This document shows positions 1 through 9,075 of a DNA stretch of 26,141 nucleotides, piece by piece. The position numbers and the translations under genes were made by a program. Numbering within the stretch: position 1 is the stretch's first letter; each line of letters begins with the position of its first letter. The DNA comes from a virus: positions 1-26,141 of the IMG/VR virus record IMGVR_UViG_3300032087_001361; one strand, 5' to 3'. The notes beneath the pieces are model-generated. The model was not told the origin of the DNA. It saw only the letters and a list, made by a program, of their open reading frames with translations, and ran no database searches.

Positions 1-1
1 A

Positions 2-352
2 GACGCGAAGTCCTATCAGTTTTTGAAAATGGATCGCATACGAGAGCGTGTGGCGGAGCTCAAGCAAGATTCAATGCGCAGGCTACAGCTTGACGCGGAT
101 GACATCTTACGTCGTTTAGTGCGTATCGCAGATGCGACCGAACAAGAAGGGGACTATAATGCGGCGATTCGAAGTCTGGAGTTATTAGGTAAACACAAAG
201 CATTGTGGACTGAAAAGACAGTCAATGAAACAACCATTATGAATGCATTTGCATCAGGTAACTCAGAGGAAGATATCCAGCGTGACGTGGAGCGATTAAA
301 GAGAATCGCAACACCCAAACTTAAAGTAGTATCAGGAGACAAAAAGAAATGA
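2..352 (+). CDS. terS: Terminase small subunit, C-terminal part (5' truncated)
   Basis: The reading frame is open from the first complete codon at position 2, so the start lies outside the window. A TTG at 23 and an ATG at 29 are in frame, but the upstream residues DAKSYQFLK read naturally into the protein, so they are unlikely to be the true starts. The visible 116 residues show the pattern of phage small terminases: a leucine/lysine segment before RIRERVAELK, then LDADDILRRLVRIADA and an AAIRSLELLGKHKALW block. Small terminases recognise phage DNA and hand it to the large subunit for packaging; the DNA-binding N-terminus would lie upstream. The gene directly precedes the large subunit, the usual order. 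Its TGA overlaps the ATG of a 33-codon ORF. Identity rests on the motif pattern and the neighbour. Confidence 0.8.
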   Translation, partial: DAKSYQFLKMDRIRERVAELKQDSMRRLQLDADDILRRLVRIADATEQEGDYNAAIRSLELLGKHKALWTEKTVNETTIMNAFASGNSEEDIQRDVERLKRIATPKLKVVSGDKKK

Positions 353-450
353 TTTTAACACCAAGGTTAGAGCTGTACACAGGACAACAAGATGTGGATA
401 CTTATTCTCAGATAGTTTTGTGGGGCGGCGTTGCTTACATCACAGACTAA
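349..450 (+). CDS. Small ORF (33 aa) overlapping terS end and terL start
   Basis: An ATG at 349 overlaps the terS stop as ATGA, a classic translational-coupling arrangement. The frame stays open for 33 codons (beginning MILTPRLELYTG, ending GGVAYITD) to TAA at 448-450. It overlaps the first 20 nt of the large terminase ORF in another frame. It could be a genuine small protein, a leader peptide that brings ribosomes to the weak TTG start of terL, or the true N-terminus of the large terminase joined by a frameshift or separated by a sequencing error. No homologue is recognised. The ATGA junction and the otherwise empty 78 nt between terS and terL are the support. Confidence 0.4.
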   Translation: MILTPRLELYTGQQDVDTYSQIVLWGGVAYITD

Positions 451-2008
451 TACTCAAGCCACTAAAGAAGATAGAGACGCGGCAACTAGGCTAGCAGTCA
501 AACAAGCACGTGATGACTTACTAGCATTTGTCATGCTGATGAATCCTAGCTTCAATGTGGGACCGCATCACCGTTTGTTATGTGACGAGCTGATGAAACT
601 AGAGGCGGGCGAAACGGATCGACTGATGGTATTCGTATCTCCGCGTTCTTCTAAGTCGCTTATCACCTCAACATACTTCCCAGCATGGGCGCTGGGGCGT
701 AATCCTTACTGGCAAGAGATCGCAGTATCTCACTCAGATGACTTGGCTACCAAGTTTGGTAGAACAATTCGAGACATCATCAACACCACAGCCTACAATA
801 CCATCTTCCCAAAGGTACGAATCAAGAAAGATAACCGTGCGGCGAACTCATGGGCGCTAGAAGAGAGCGGGAAAATAGCTGGCAGCTTCTTGGCTGCAGG
901 TTCTGGCTCTGGTATCGCGGGTTTTGGTGCACACTTAGCTGTGATTGATGACCCAATATCAGAACAAGATGCGTTTTCCAAGACAAGACGTGAACAATTA
1001 AACGAATGGTACGCTTCAGGTTTACGAACACGACTAATGCCAGGCGGAAAAGTGGTGCTCGTGATGACAAGATGGCACGAAAATGACCTAGCAGGTCACT
1101 TGTTAAAGCAACAAGAGGCTTCACCGCTAGCAGATAAGTGGAATGTGGTGCGAATCCCTGCGCTAAACACTGCAGAATCTGCAGAACAACTCACACAAGC
1201 CAGGAATGCGTTGATTGAACAAGGATATTTACCAGAAACTTACCCCGAACCCAAGCTTGGTGAGTCTTTCTGGGGGGCACCTGACCGCGAAAATGGATTT
1301 TGCTGGACAACAGAGGACATTATCCGCACAAAAAACAACACACCCCCGTTTAAATTTGATGCATTGTACTTACAAAGCCCATCATCAGAGACAGGTGGCA
1401 TCATTCAGGTAGATTACTGGCAAGATTGGAGCAGTGAAGACCCGCCTGAGTGCGATTTCATCATTCAATCCTGGGATACAGCGTTTTCCACCCGTACAAC
1501 TGCAGACTATTCTGTGGTTACCACGTGGGGAATCTTTAAGAAAGACGATTTAAGTATGGCAAACATGGTATTGCTAGGAATGGAGAAAGGTCGCTGGGAT
1601 TTTCCTACGCTCAGACAGAAAGCAGTGGACAAATACATGAAGCACAGACCAGATTCCATCGTGATTGAGAAAAAAGCTTCAGGTCAATCTTTGATTCAAG
1701 ACCTAAGACTAGCAGGTTTACCTATTCAAGAGTATCAACCTGACCGAGACAAAGTATCTAGAGCATATGCTATCAGTTCTTTGTTTCACAACGCAAGAAT
1801 CTACGCACCACTAGACAAAGTGTGGGCAAAAGAAACTATTGAAGAGTGTCGCCAGTTCCCATCTGGACCTCATGACGATATTGTGGACTCCGTTACGCAG
1901 GCAGTTCTCTACGTTCGTAATGGTGGCTATCTTGAACATAGTGATAATTCATGGCTTGACTTAGACGAGTCATCAGTGTATAATAGAAAACGCAGACGTT
2001 ATTATTAA
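431..2008 (+). CDS. terL: Terminase large subunit (packaging ATPase and nuclease)
   Basis: Motor protein that cuts concatemeric phage DNA and pumps it through the portal into the prohead. All expected motifs are visible in the 525 residues. A Walker A-like loop SPRSSKS lies at about 70-76 and Walker B HLAVIDDP at about 168-175. A VMTRWHENDL segment at 211-220 is typical of the ATPase coupling motif. The RNase H-like nuclease carries acidic residues at D349 (QSWDTAF), E413 (VIEKK) and D482/D483/D486 (PHDDIVD). The start is uncertain: the longest frame begins with TTG at 431 after an in-frame stop at 413-415, and no strong ribosome site precedes it. The next in-frame ATG lies inside conserved sequence. 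The gene follows terS and precedes the portal. It contains one copy of the GGGGGCAC motif (1273-1280). Confidence 0.95.
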   Translation: MLTSQTNTQATKEDRDAATRLAVKQARDDLLAFVMLMNPSFNVGPHHRLLCDELMKLEAGETDRLMVFVSPRSSKSLITSTYFPAWALGRNPYWQEIAVSHSDDLATKFGRTIRDIINTTAYNTIFPKVRIKKDNRAANSWALEESGKIAGSFLAAGSGSGIAGFGAHLAVIDDPISEQDAFSKTRREQLNEWYASGLRTRLMPGGKVVLVMTRWHENDLAGHLLKQQEASPLADKWNVVRIPALNTAESAEQLTQARNALIEQGYLPETYPEPKLGESFWGAPDRENGFCWTTEDIIRTKNNTPPFKFDALYLQSPSSETGGIIQVDYWQDWSSEDPPECDFIIQSWDTAFSTRTTADYSVVTTWGIFKKDDLSMANMVLLGMEKGRWDFPTLRQKAVDKYMKHRPDSIVIEKKASGQSLIQDLRLAGLPIQEYQPDRDKVSRAYAISSLFHNARIYAPLDKVWAKETIEECRQFPSGPHDDIVDSVTQAVLYVRNGGYLEHSDNSWLDLDESSVYNRKRRRYY

Positions 2009-2018
2009 GGATTGATTT

Positions 2019-4442
2019 ATGGCAGTAGAAAAAAATTTTGACATTCCAGAGGGAGAAGAACTAACTCTCTTTGAAGAATTACCAGAAACTCCAGAGCAAG
2101 ATACAGATGTAATGGTGACACCAGACGGTGGCGCGGAAATTACATTGGAAGACAAAGCGATGATGGAGGAAGCAGAGGCAATGGGTCTCTTTGACGAAAT
2201 GGAGATGAGCCCAGATGCAATGCAACACGACGCGAACCTCGTAGATTTTATAGATAAAAAAGAACTCGACGCGATTGCGAATGAGTTACAAGATTCTTTT
2301 GAACGTGATAAACAATCACGTGATGAATATGATACAATTGCTGAAGAGGGTGTAGACCTTCTTGGTTTTAAAGCAGAAGAAAGTGATGAGCCATTCCCAG
2401 GTGCCTGCGCATCTTCTCATCCTGTTCTATCTCAAGCAGTTGTAAAGTTCCAAGCAAAAGCATACAAAGAATTATTTCCCACTGAAGGTCCAGTGCGTAC
2501 ACGAATTGTTGGTTTACAAACTCAACAAAAAATGGAACAGGCAAATCGTGTGCGTCACTTTATGAATTACCAAACACAAATTCAAATGCCTGAGTACGGT
2601 CCTGAGTTAGACCGTTTATTATTCTATGTGGCATTGTATGGTTCTGCATTTAAGAAAACATATTGGGATACGGCATTACAAAGACCACGTACTGAATATG
2701 TTAAAGCACAAGATTTTTATATTGACTACTATGCATCTGATTTAGAAACAGCAGAAAGATTTACACACAAGTATTCTATGTCTATGAATCAAATCAAAAA
2801 GTTTCAGATGGCTGGAACATTTGCAGATATAGATGTCAATGAAAGTTATTTAGACGAATCATCAGCACAAGAAGCATCAGATGAAATTCTAGGTGTCACA
2901 AAACCTTATGGTGATACAGACCGTGTAGAAATTTTAGAGATGCACGTCAACTTAGACTTACCAGGTTTTGAAGATCCCGATGGATTAAAACTTCCTTACA
3001 TTGTTCACATGACAGACGAAGGAAAGATTCTTGCTATCAGAAGAAACTGGAATGCTGAAGATTTCAAAAAAGAAAAGAAATTATACTTCACCCATTACTA
3101 CATGATTCCTGGTTTAGGTTTCTATGGTTATGGATACTTACACTTGATTGGAGGCTTAACCAAAACCGCAACATCATCTATGAGACAATTAGTAGATGCA
3201 GGTACATTTGCAAATTTACCTGGCGGATTCAAAGCACACGGACTACGAGTGTTGGCACCAGATGAACCAATCGCACCTGGTGAGTGGAGAGAAGTTAATA
3301 GTCCTGCGGGTGACTTAGGTAAATCATTACAACCTTTACCATTCAAAGAACCTTCAGGAACTTTATTTAATTTAATGCAGTATGTTGTTAATGCTGCAAA
3401 AGAGTTTGCTGACTCGGCTGACAACATAGTAGATCAAGCATCTAACTATGGACCTGTTGGCACAACCATGGCTTTGCTTGAGCAAAGTTCTAAGTTGTTC
3501 AGCGCTGTGCACAAGCGTCTGCATAACGCCCAATCCAAAGACCTGCGAATCTTAGCGAGATTAGATTTTGAGTATCTTCCTGATCTGTACCCGTATGAGG
3601 TCGCAGGTGGTGCACAGCAAGTTTTCAAAAATGATTTCAATTTAAAATCAATTGACGTACTTCCTGTCTCCGATCCCAACATGCCAACTGAGGCACACCG
3701 TATTGCAAAGATTAATGCGATTATGCAGATTGCACAACAGAATCCTAATGCATACAACATGGAACAGATTGGAATGGAACTGTTTGCCGCGATGGGTATT
3801 GATGAGCCTCAAAGATATTTGAAGCAACAACAGCAACCGATCTCTGCTGATCCTGTAACTGAAAACATGGCAGCAATGAAAGGTGCCCCCATCCGACCAA
3901 GACCAGATCAAAACCATGACGCTCATATTGTAGCGCATGCTTCGATGATGCAGAATCCTGCATACAAAGAAAATGTGGTAATGGTTCAAACACTGGCTTC
4001 TCACATTCAAGATCACTTGGCAATGAAGTACAGAAACGAAGTAGCACAAATGATTGGTGACCCGCAGATCGTACAAGCGATGATGTCTGGTCAACCGCTT
4101 CCGCCTGAAGTAGAAAATCAAATTGCATTGCTAACTGCAAATGCTTCGGATTCTATTATGAAGTTAGATGAAGAGAAACAAAAGATTATGTCTGGTGAAA
4201 AGAAAGATACAGCAGAGCAACAGATTCAATTACAGCGTGATGATTTAGAATTACGTAGAGCACGACTAGCATTAGACGCGAAAAAGCATCAAGACGAAAT
4301 GTCACTGGAAGAAGCGAAAGTGATGATTAATGATGAGAACACAGACCTAGAGCGTGAACGTAAGATGGCAAAAGATGCTATGGATATGGCGAAGCAAGGA
4401 ATCCAAGATGCAAAGATTATGATTAAACGGGAGGAATTATAA
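2019..4442 (+). CDS. Portal protein (P22-like large form)
   Basis: Dodecameric vertex protein that docks the terminase, lets DNA in and out, and anchors the neck. The 807 residues fit the large portals of P22-like podoviruses. An acidic N-terminus (1-75) is followed by a conserved region with PFPGACASSHPVLSQA at about 124-139. Next come a glycine/tyrosine-rich LGFYGYGYLHLIGG segment near 366-379 and an NLPGGFKAHGLR segment near 400-411. The block ADNIVDQASNYGPVGTTMAL (about 467-486) leads into a long helical part. The last ~110 residues are a charged helix, as expected for a C-terminal barrel or coiled coil. ATG 2019 follows AAGG at 2007-2010. It directly follows terL and ends within the strong ribosome site of the next gene. 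One GTGCCCCC copy lies at 3883-3890. Confidence 0.9.
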   Translation: MAVEKNFDIPEGEELTLFEELPETPEQDTDVMVTPDGGAEITLEDKAMMEEAEAMGLFDEMEMSPDAMQHDANLVDFIDKKELDAIANELQDSFERDKQSRDEYDTIAEEGVDLLGFKAEESDEPFPGACASSHPVLSQAVVKFQAKAYKELFPTEGPVRTRIVGLQTQQKMEQANRVRHFMNYQTQIQMPEYGPELDRLLFYVALYGSAFKKTYWDTALQRPRTEYVKAQDFYIDYYASDLETAERFTHKYSMSMNQIKKFQMAGTFADIDVNESYLDESSAQEASDEILGVTKPYGDTDRVEILEMHVNLDLPGFEDPDGLKLPYIVHMTDEGKILAIRRNWNAEDFKKEKKLYFTHYYMIPGLGFYGYGYLHLIGGLTKTATSSMRQLVDAGTFANLPGGFKAHGLRVLAPDEPIAPGEWREVNSPAGDLGKSLQPLPFKEPSGTLFNLMQYVVNAAKEFADSADNIVDQASNYGPVGTTMALLEQSSKLFSAVHKRLHNAQSKDLRILARLDFEYLPDLYPYEVAGGAQQVFKNDFNLKSIDVLPVSDPNMPTEAHRIAKINAIMQIAQQNPNAYNMEQIGMELFAAMGIDEPQRYLKQQQQPISADPVTENMAAMKGAPIRPRPDQNHDAHIVAHASMMQNPAYKENVVMVQTLASHIQDHLAMKYRNEVAQMIGDPQIVQAMMSGQPLPPEVENQIALLTANASDSIMKLDEEKQKIMSGEKKDTAEQQIQLQRDDLELRRARLALDAKKHQDEMSLEEAKVMINDENTDLERERKMAKDAMDMAKQGIQDAKIMIKREEL

Positions 4443-4443
4443 T

Positions 4444-6867
4444 ATGGTATTTGCTATAGCGGGTGGTGGTCAATTAGGAGTAGCTAATTATCAAATTGAC
4501 AATTCTGTCATGTTTAGTGCTACCGACACTGCGTATATGTCCAGAACACCTAGTAGCACTGGTAATAGACAAAAATTTACATGGAGTGGATGGTTAAAGT
4601 TAGGAACTAAACTTACAACTGAAAACAAAGTTTTTGGGGCAGCAGATACTTCAAATCCAACATATATTCAATTTACGGACAACACTACTTCTGCTTTAAC
4701 AGTAGCTAAATGGACTGGCAGTTCTCATGCTTTCCGATTAACAACAACAAGACTTTTTAGAGATACCGCTGCTTGGTATCATATTGTCATTGCTTTCGAT
4801 ACTACCCAAGCTACTGCTTCTAATAGAATAAAAATATACGTTAATGGTGAACAAGTAACAGATTTTGGTACAGCTAGTTATCCATCACAAAATTACAGCA
4901 CTGATATAAATCACACTGAACCTCATTATTTAGGTTTAACAAGTAACAATACAAGTAATCCTTTTGATGGTTACATGGCTGAAGTTCAACTTATTGATGG
5001 TCAACAATTAGACGCAAGTTCATTTGGCGAAACTGATGCAGATAGTGGAATTTGGAAACCGATTGCTTACACAGGTTCTTATGGAACAAATGGTTTTTAT
5101 TTAGATTTTGGAAATAGTGGAAGTTTAGGTGCTGACCAATCAGGTAATGGCAATAGCTTTACCACTACTAATTTTGCATCTACTGACCAAACTCCCGATA
5201 CTCCTACTAATCACTTTTGTACTTGGAATTACAGAGGAGATACCGCAAGTCATGGAAACTTTATTCATGGAATGTTGCAATACAGTGGACAAAACACTAA
5301 TGCTATTTGGCAAGGATCTCATGGATTTAGATCAGGCAAATGGTATTGGGAACATAAAAACGGAAGTGGTAGTGGATACCCTAGTATTGGAATCCTTTCT
5401 GACAAACATCATGGAGAGTTATCACAAACATTTTTTGCATGGAGAGTTTGGTTACAAACAGGAAATATATATAACGAGGCTGGATCTGTAGGTAGTCTAG
5501 GTGCGTTCAGCAATACTGATATTTTAATGGTAGCTGTTGATGCAGATAATGGCAAAGTGTGGTTTGGTAAAAATGGCTCTTGGTGGAATAGTGGTAACCC
5601 AGCTAGTGGCACAACTCCAGCGTATAGCAACTTACCAACAAGTGGATTTCAACACATAACACCAGCTTTACAACAATACAGATCAGGTAGTACCAACTTT
5701 GGTTATCCGCCTCCAGGTTTTTCTATCGCTAGTGGAAACAGTGATGCTAATGGCTATGGTAACTTTGAGTATGCACCCCCTAGTGGTTTCTATGCCTTAT
5801 GTTCTGCTAACTTAGCTGAGTTTGCAACTCCCGATATTGATAAACCGACAGATTATTTTAATACTGTTTTATATAGTGGCAACGCTGGTACAAATCGTTC
5901 CATAACAGGAATGGGCTTTCAACCAGATTTTCTTTGGCACAAAGAGAGAAGTTCAATTCGTAATTATTCTTTAGTAAATAGTAGCACAGGAACAAATGCA
6001 AGTTTACAAAGCAATAGTGCAGCAGCTGAATCAACCATGCCTTCTTTTGTTAGTTTTGATAGTGACGGATTTACAGTCACTCAAAATGGATCAACAAATC
6101 CAAACTGGAATGAATCTGGAGTCACAAAAGTTGTATGGGGTTGGAAAATCAATGGTGGTTCAACCTCCACTAATACCAACGGAACAATTAGCACAACTGT
6201 TCAGGCTAATCAAGATTTAGGTATAAGTATATTAACTTACACAGGAACTCAAGCAAATGCCACTATAGGTCATGGTTTAAGCAAAGCTCCAGAAGTGATG
6301 ATTGCAAAAATTAGAAATGAAGGAACTTATGGTTGGGGTGGAAACTGGTGGACTTTTAGGAATACAGGACAATTTCAAATAAACACTCAAAGTTCCTACT
6401 ATGAAAATGCAGTCTATTGGCAAAACACAGATCCTAGTAATACAGTAATTACAATGGGTGGACAAGTTGAAGCAAATAGGTCTGGTAAAAACATGATTGC
6501 TTGGTGCTTTCACTCTGTAGAAGGATTTTCTAAAATGGGTGTTTACAAAGGTAATGGAAATAATTTAGGAAAATTTGTTTATACTGGTTTTAAACCAGCT
6601 TTTGTCTTTTTAAAAAGAGCTACCAATACTTCTAACTTTGTTCTTTGGGATGGAGTAAGAAACACTTACAATCAAGGTAATTTTCAATTATTTTCTAACA
6701 GTAGTGAAGCAGAAGATAACACAGGTGCTTTCGATTTCTTATCAAATGGATTTAGATTAAGAAATACTAATGCTACTTGGAACGCAAATGGTGACGAATA
6801 TGTTTATATGGCATTTGCCGAAAATCCTATTGTTTCGTCTACAGGCGTTGTTGGTGGAGCCCGATAG
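4444..6867 (+). CDS. Large lectin-like virion protein with LamG-like, SPRY-like and repeated C-terminal domains
   Basis: An 807-residue protein rich in S, T, N, G and aromatics, typical of beta-rich phage adhesins. Residues ~20-215 resemble a LamG/concanavalin jelly roll (KFTWSGWLKLG, AAWYHIVIAFD, RIKIYVNGEQV). Residues ~265-425 resemble a SPRY domain (SGKWYWEHKNG, then VDADNGKVWFGKNGSWW). The C-terminal ~330 residues hold three diverged copies of one unit starting near 478, 596 and 698: GMGFQPDFLWHKERS, GHGLSKAPEVMIAKIR and YTGFKPAFVFLKRA, two of them followed by an F-x-S-D/N-G-F motif. I recall this unit from marine phage fibres but cannot confirm a family name. Carbohydrate or surface binding is inferred. 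ATG 4444 follows GGGAGGAA inside the portal end. Its position between portal and head genes is unusual for a fibre. Confidence 0.75.
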   Translation: MVFAIAGGGQLGVANYQIDNSVMFSATDTAYMSRTPSSTGNRQKFTWSGWLKLGTKLTTENKVFGAADTSNPTYIQFTDNTTSALTVAKWTGSSHAFRLTTTRLFRDTAAWYHIVIAFDTTQATASNRIKIYVNGEQVTDFGTASYPSQNYSTDINHTEPHYLGLTSNNTSNPFDGYMAEVQLIDGQQLDASSFGETDADSGIWKPIAYTGSYGTNGFYLDFGNSGSLGADQSGNGNSFTTTNFASTDQTPDTPTNHFCTWNYRGDTASHGNFIHGMLQYSGQNTNAIWQGSHGFRSGKWYWEHKNGSGSGYPSIGILSDKHHGELSQTFFAWRVWLQTGNIYNEAGSVGSLGAFSNTDILMVAVDADNGKVWFGKNGSWWNSGNPASGTTPAYSNLPTSGFQHITPALQQYRSGSTNFGYPPPGFSIASGNSDANGYGNFEYAPPSGFYALCSANLAEFATPDIDKPTDYFNTVLYSGNAGTNRSITGMGFQPDFLWHKERSSIRNYSLVNSSTGTNASLQSNSAAAESTMPSFVSFDSDGFTVTQNGSTNPNWNESGVTKVVWGWKINGGSTSTNTNGTISTTVQANQDLGISILTYTGTQANATIGHGLSKAPEVMIAKIRNEGTYGWGGNWWTFRNTGQFQINTQSSYYENAVYWQNTDPSNTVITMGGQVEANRSGKNMIAWCFHSVEGFSKMGVYKGNGNNLGKFVYTGFKPAFVFLKRATNTSNFVLWDGVRNTYNQGNFQLFSNSSEAEDNTGAFDFLSNGFRLRNTNATWNANGDEYVYMAFAENPIVSSTGVVGGAR

Positions 6868-6879
6868 GAGGGGGCACGC

Positions 6880-7179
6880 ATGAGTGATTCAAGATTAAAA
6901 CGAGCAGGAGTTTCAGGGTTCAACAAACCTAAGCGTACTCCTAGTCACCCAAAGAAGTCTCACATTGTTGTGGCGAAAGAGGGCGACAAAATTAAAACAA
7001 TTAGATTCGGTCAACAAGGCAAGAAAGTGGGCACATTGTCTGGCACAGCGGGGGCACCTAAGGCGGGTGAATCTCAACGCATGAAAGCCAAGCGTAAATC
7101 CTTCAAGGCTAGACACGCGAAAAATATTAAGAAGGGCAAGATGTCTGCGGCGTACTGGGCTGACAAAGTCAAGTGGTAG
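6880..7179 (+). CDS. Small, very basic conserved phage protein (function unknown)
   Basis: A 99-residue protein with a high lysine/arginine content and no hydrophobic segment. Motifs include KPKRTPSHPKKSHIVVAKEG, a central TIRFGQQG, then KRKSFKARHAKNIKKGKMS and the ending AAYWADKVKW. The same pattern is familiar from hypothetical proteins of marine phages. The charge suggests nucleic-acid binding or a place inside the virion next to packaged DNA, but that is inference. ATG 6880 is preceded by GGAGG fused to a GGGGGCAC motif (6870-6877). A second GGGGGCAC lies inside the gene (7050-7057, read as AGAP). Its TAG stop shares a G with the GTG start of the next gene. Confidence 0.7.
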   Translation: MSDSRLKRAGVSGFNKPKRTPSHPKKSHIVVAKEGDKIKTIRFGQQGKKVGTLSGTAGAPKAGESQRMKAKRKSFKARHAKNIKKGKMSAAYWADKVKW

Positions 7180-7700
7180 TGAAAGAACTTAGATTATTAT
7201 TTTTTATACTATTGGCTTTTGGATTTGTAGCTGTTACTACAGATTCAAGAGCTGAAACCAATACCGTATCCTCAACCGTAACTGGAACTACAACAGTTGA
7301 TAAAACTCCAAGCACTGCTTCAGCGCCATCTGTGATCGTAAATAATCAAGATGTTTGTACCACGGGTTCGTCGGCTGCTGTGCAAACACAAATACTTGGA
7401 ATCGCAGGAGCAACTGTCAACACAGATGAGAACTGTGAAAGATTAAAATTATCTCGTGCTTTATATGGTATGGGAATGAAAGTGGCAGCAGTATCTGTAC
7501 TGTGTCAAGATGAAAGAGTTTTTACTGCTATGGAAATGGCAGGAACCCCATGTCCATATTTTGGAACTATAGGTGAAGTAGCACAAGCAGGATGGGATTC
7601 ACATCCACAACACAAACCAGGATACAAGGAGCCTATAAACTATGAGAAATATATTGTGGGTAGTCTGTTGGCTATCATTACTGGTTTCGCAATCTTCTAA
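7179..7700 (+). CDS. Exported Cys-containing protein with C-terminal membrane anchor
   Basis: About 173 residues from a GTG at 7179 that overlaps the previous stop (TAGTG); GTG 7173 would add only two residues. The N-terminus is a clear signal peptide (KELRLLFFILLAFGFVAV followed by DSRAE, a likely signal peptidase I site). The mature part has four cysteines in the contexts DVCTTG, ENCERL, VLCQDE and TPCPYF, which could form two disulfides in the periplasm. The last ~16 residues (IVGSLLAIITGFAIF) are hydrophobic enough for a membrane anchor. It is first of three consecutive envelope-directed genes. Function is unknown; lysis, superinfection exclusion or a membrane-contact role are possibilities. 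The coding end overlaps the next gene by 59 nt. Confidence 0.7.
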   Translation: MKELRLLFFILLAFGFVAVTTDSRAETNTVSSTVTGTTTVDKTPSTASAPSVIVNNQDVCTTGSSAAVQTQILGIAGATVNTDENCERLKLSRALYGMGMKVAAVSVLCQDERVFTAMEMAGTPCPYFGTIGEVAQAGWDSHPQHKPGYKEPINYEKYIVGSLLAIITGFAIF

Positions 7701-9075
7701 GGCATACGAACAGCAATATAATGTTGGAGACACTGGTCCTAATGGAGGAGTTGTTACAAGCGTTACCTTGGAATCTATCCTTTCAGATAGTTCTACTGAG
7801 CTGGTAGGCGATTTTCTAGAGACTACAGATACTTACATTTACACAGAAACTATTGTTGAAGAAGTTGAAAATACAACTTACGAAACAGTTCAATCTACTC
7901 AAGAAGTTACAACCAACAATCTTTTAACTAATTCTTTTACAGACACAAACATAAACGTGGTAGGAAACAACTACGGAATGACAGGCGCGGAAATTACCAC
8001 AGGTAATCAAAGCCAAGGCGGTGGTTCTAGAGTTTATGATATTGATGTTTCAGATTATGAAAACATCCAAGAAATAGATTATGGTTCTACTGTGTATTCT
8101 CATAATTCTAATACCAGTGTTCCTTTATGTGCGAATACAACAGGAGATTGTAAAGATCAGTTTAAAATAACTGTACGTTTATATGATAGTGGAGTATTAA
8201 CTAAACAATATACCCACAACTATTCTGGTATTGATTGGGCAGGTAGCCGCGATTATTCATACAATCAAGACGTTTCTAATTTAAGTTTTAATACAGCAGA
8301 GCTAGAGCTTTACGGTATTGATGCTGGATACACAAGCGGTTATTATGGACCAGGATTTAGTGATATGTTTTTCATAGCAACTTATAATCAAATAGCTACA
8401 ATTGTTAATACTATTATCAATACAATAGAACAAACTACAATAAAGCAAACGACAGAATATGTTTATAGTTCAGAATATTTACCACCTGTAGAAGTTGTTT
8501 ATGAACCAATGCCTATAGATATATCTTTTGACATGGAGTTTCAAGACCCTGAAGGGGGCACGGTAGAGTTTGATTTTGTTGTAGTGGAAGATGATTCAGG
8601 TGGTTTTGATTTAGAAATAACTACCTTTGAAGACGAAATGCAAACAGACTTTGAAACAATGGACATTGATGTCCCAATGGATATGGAGGAAATGGCAGAT
8701 GAGATTGACATCGAAATGGATATTACAGAAGAAGAACCCGATAGCGAAACTGCTGGAGAATCCGCTGTGGAGGCAGAGGAAGAAGGAGAACAAGAAAGTG
8801 CACAACCGTCAGAAACTAAAGAAAGAGTTGCACAAAAGATCATGGCACGAGTTGTAGAACAAGGCAACCAAACTGTATTAAATAATGTTAAGCTGGCTGT
8901 CATGGCACAGCTAGCGGACACAGAAGCCTTTGAGCAATATCAAGCTAAACAAATACAAGATAATAATTTTGAAGTATTTATGCGGGAACCCCTTGAAGAT
9001 CCATACGCAATAATGTATGATATGGGCAACGATTATTTAATGGATCAAATGGTGAATCAACAGTGGCAGAACTAG
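7642..9075 (+). CDS. Large secreted acidic protein (function unknown)
   Basis: A 477-residue protein with an N-terminal signal peptide (RNILWVVCWLSLLVSQSSKA, cleavage likely after KA). ATG 7642 has AAGGAG at 7626-7631, inside the preceding gene. The mature protein begins QQYNVGDTGPNGG. It continues with a T/V/E-rich beta-like region to about 300, two cysteines (SVPLCANTTGDCKD), and long acidic stretches (~300-395; for example MDMEEMADEIDIEMDITEEE). It ends in a helical domain (~395-477; KERVAQKIMARVVEQGNQTV). No membrane anchor follows the signal peptide. No homologue with known function is recognised. A secreted acidic protein inside a structural operon could act in the host periplasm late in infection or be virion-borne. 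One GGGGGCAC copy lies at 8554-8561. Confidence 0.65.
   Translation: MRNILWVVCWLSLLVSQSSKAYEQQYNVGDTGPNGGVVTSVTLESILSDSSTELVGDFLETTDTYIYTETIVEEVENTTYETVQSTQEVTTNNLLTNSFTDTNINVVGNNYGMTGAEITTGNQSQGGGSRVYDIDVSDYENIQEIDYGSTVYSHNSNTSVPLCANTTGDCKDQFKITVRLYDSGVLTKQYTHNYSGIDWAGSRDYSYNQDVSNLSFNTAELELYGIDAGYTSGYYGPGFSDMFFIATYNQIATIVNTIINTIEQTTIKQTTEYVYSSEYLPPVEVVYEPMPIDISFDMEFQDPEGGTVEFDFVVVEDDSGGFDLEITTFEDEMQTDFETMDIDVPMDMEEMADEIDIEMDITEEEPDSETAGESAVEAEEEGEQESAQPSETKERVAQKIMARVVEQGNQTVLNNVKLAVMAQLADTEAFEQYQAKQIQDNNFEVFMREPLEDPYAIMYDMGNDYLMDQMVNQQWQN

Noticed and set aside
3648-4121. 157-codon open frame on the - strand inside the portal gene
   Set aside because: It lies fully opposite a well-supported coding sequence, has composition typical of a complementary-strand artefact, and has no ribosome site or recognisable motifs.
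5129-5491. 120-codon + strand frame inside the lectin-like gene
   Set aside because: Out-of-frame shadow of the 807-aa protein, whose LamG- and SPRY-like motifs show which frame is real.
8541-8921. 126-codon - strand frame rich in serine
   Set aside because: Mirror of the acidic (GAA/GAT-rich) region of the secreted protein; serine richness is what the reverse complement of such codons gives.
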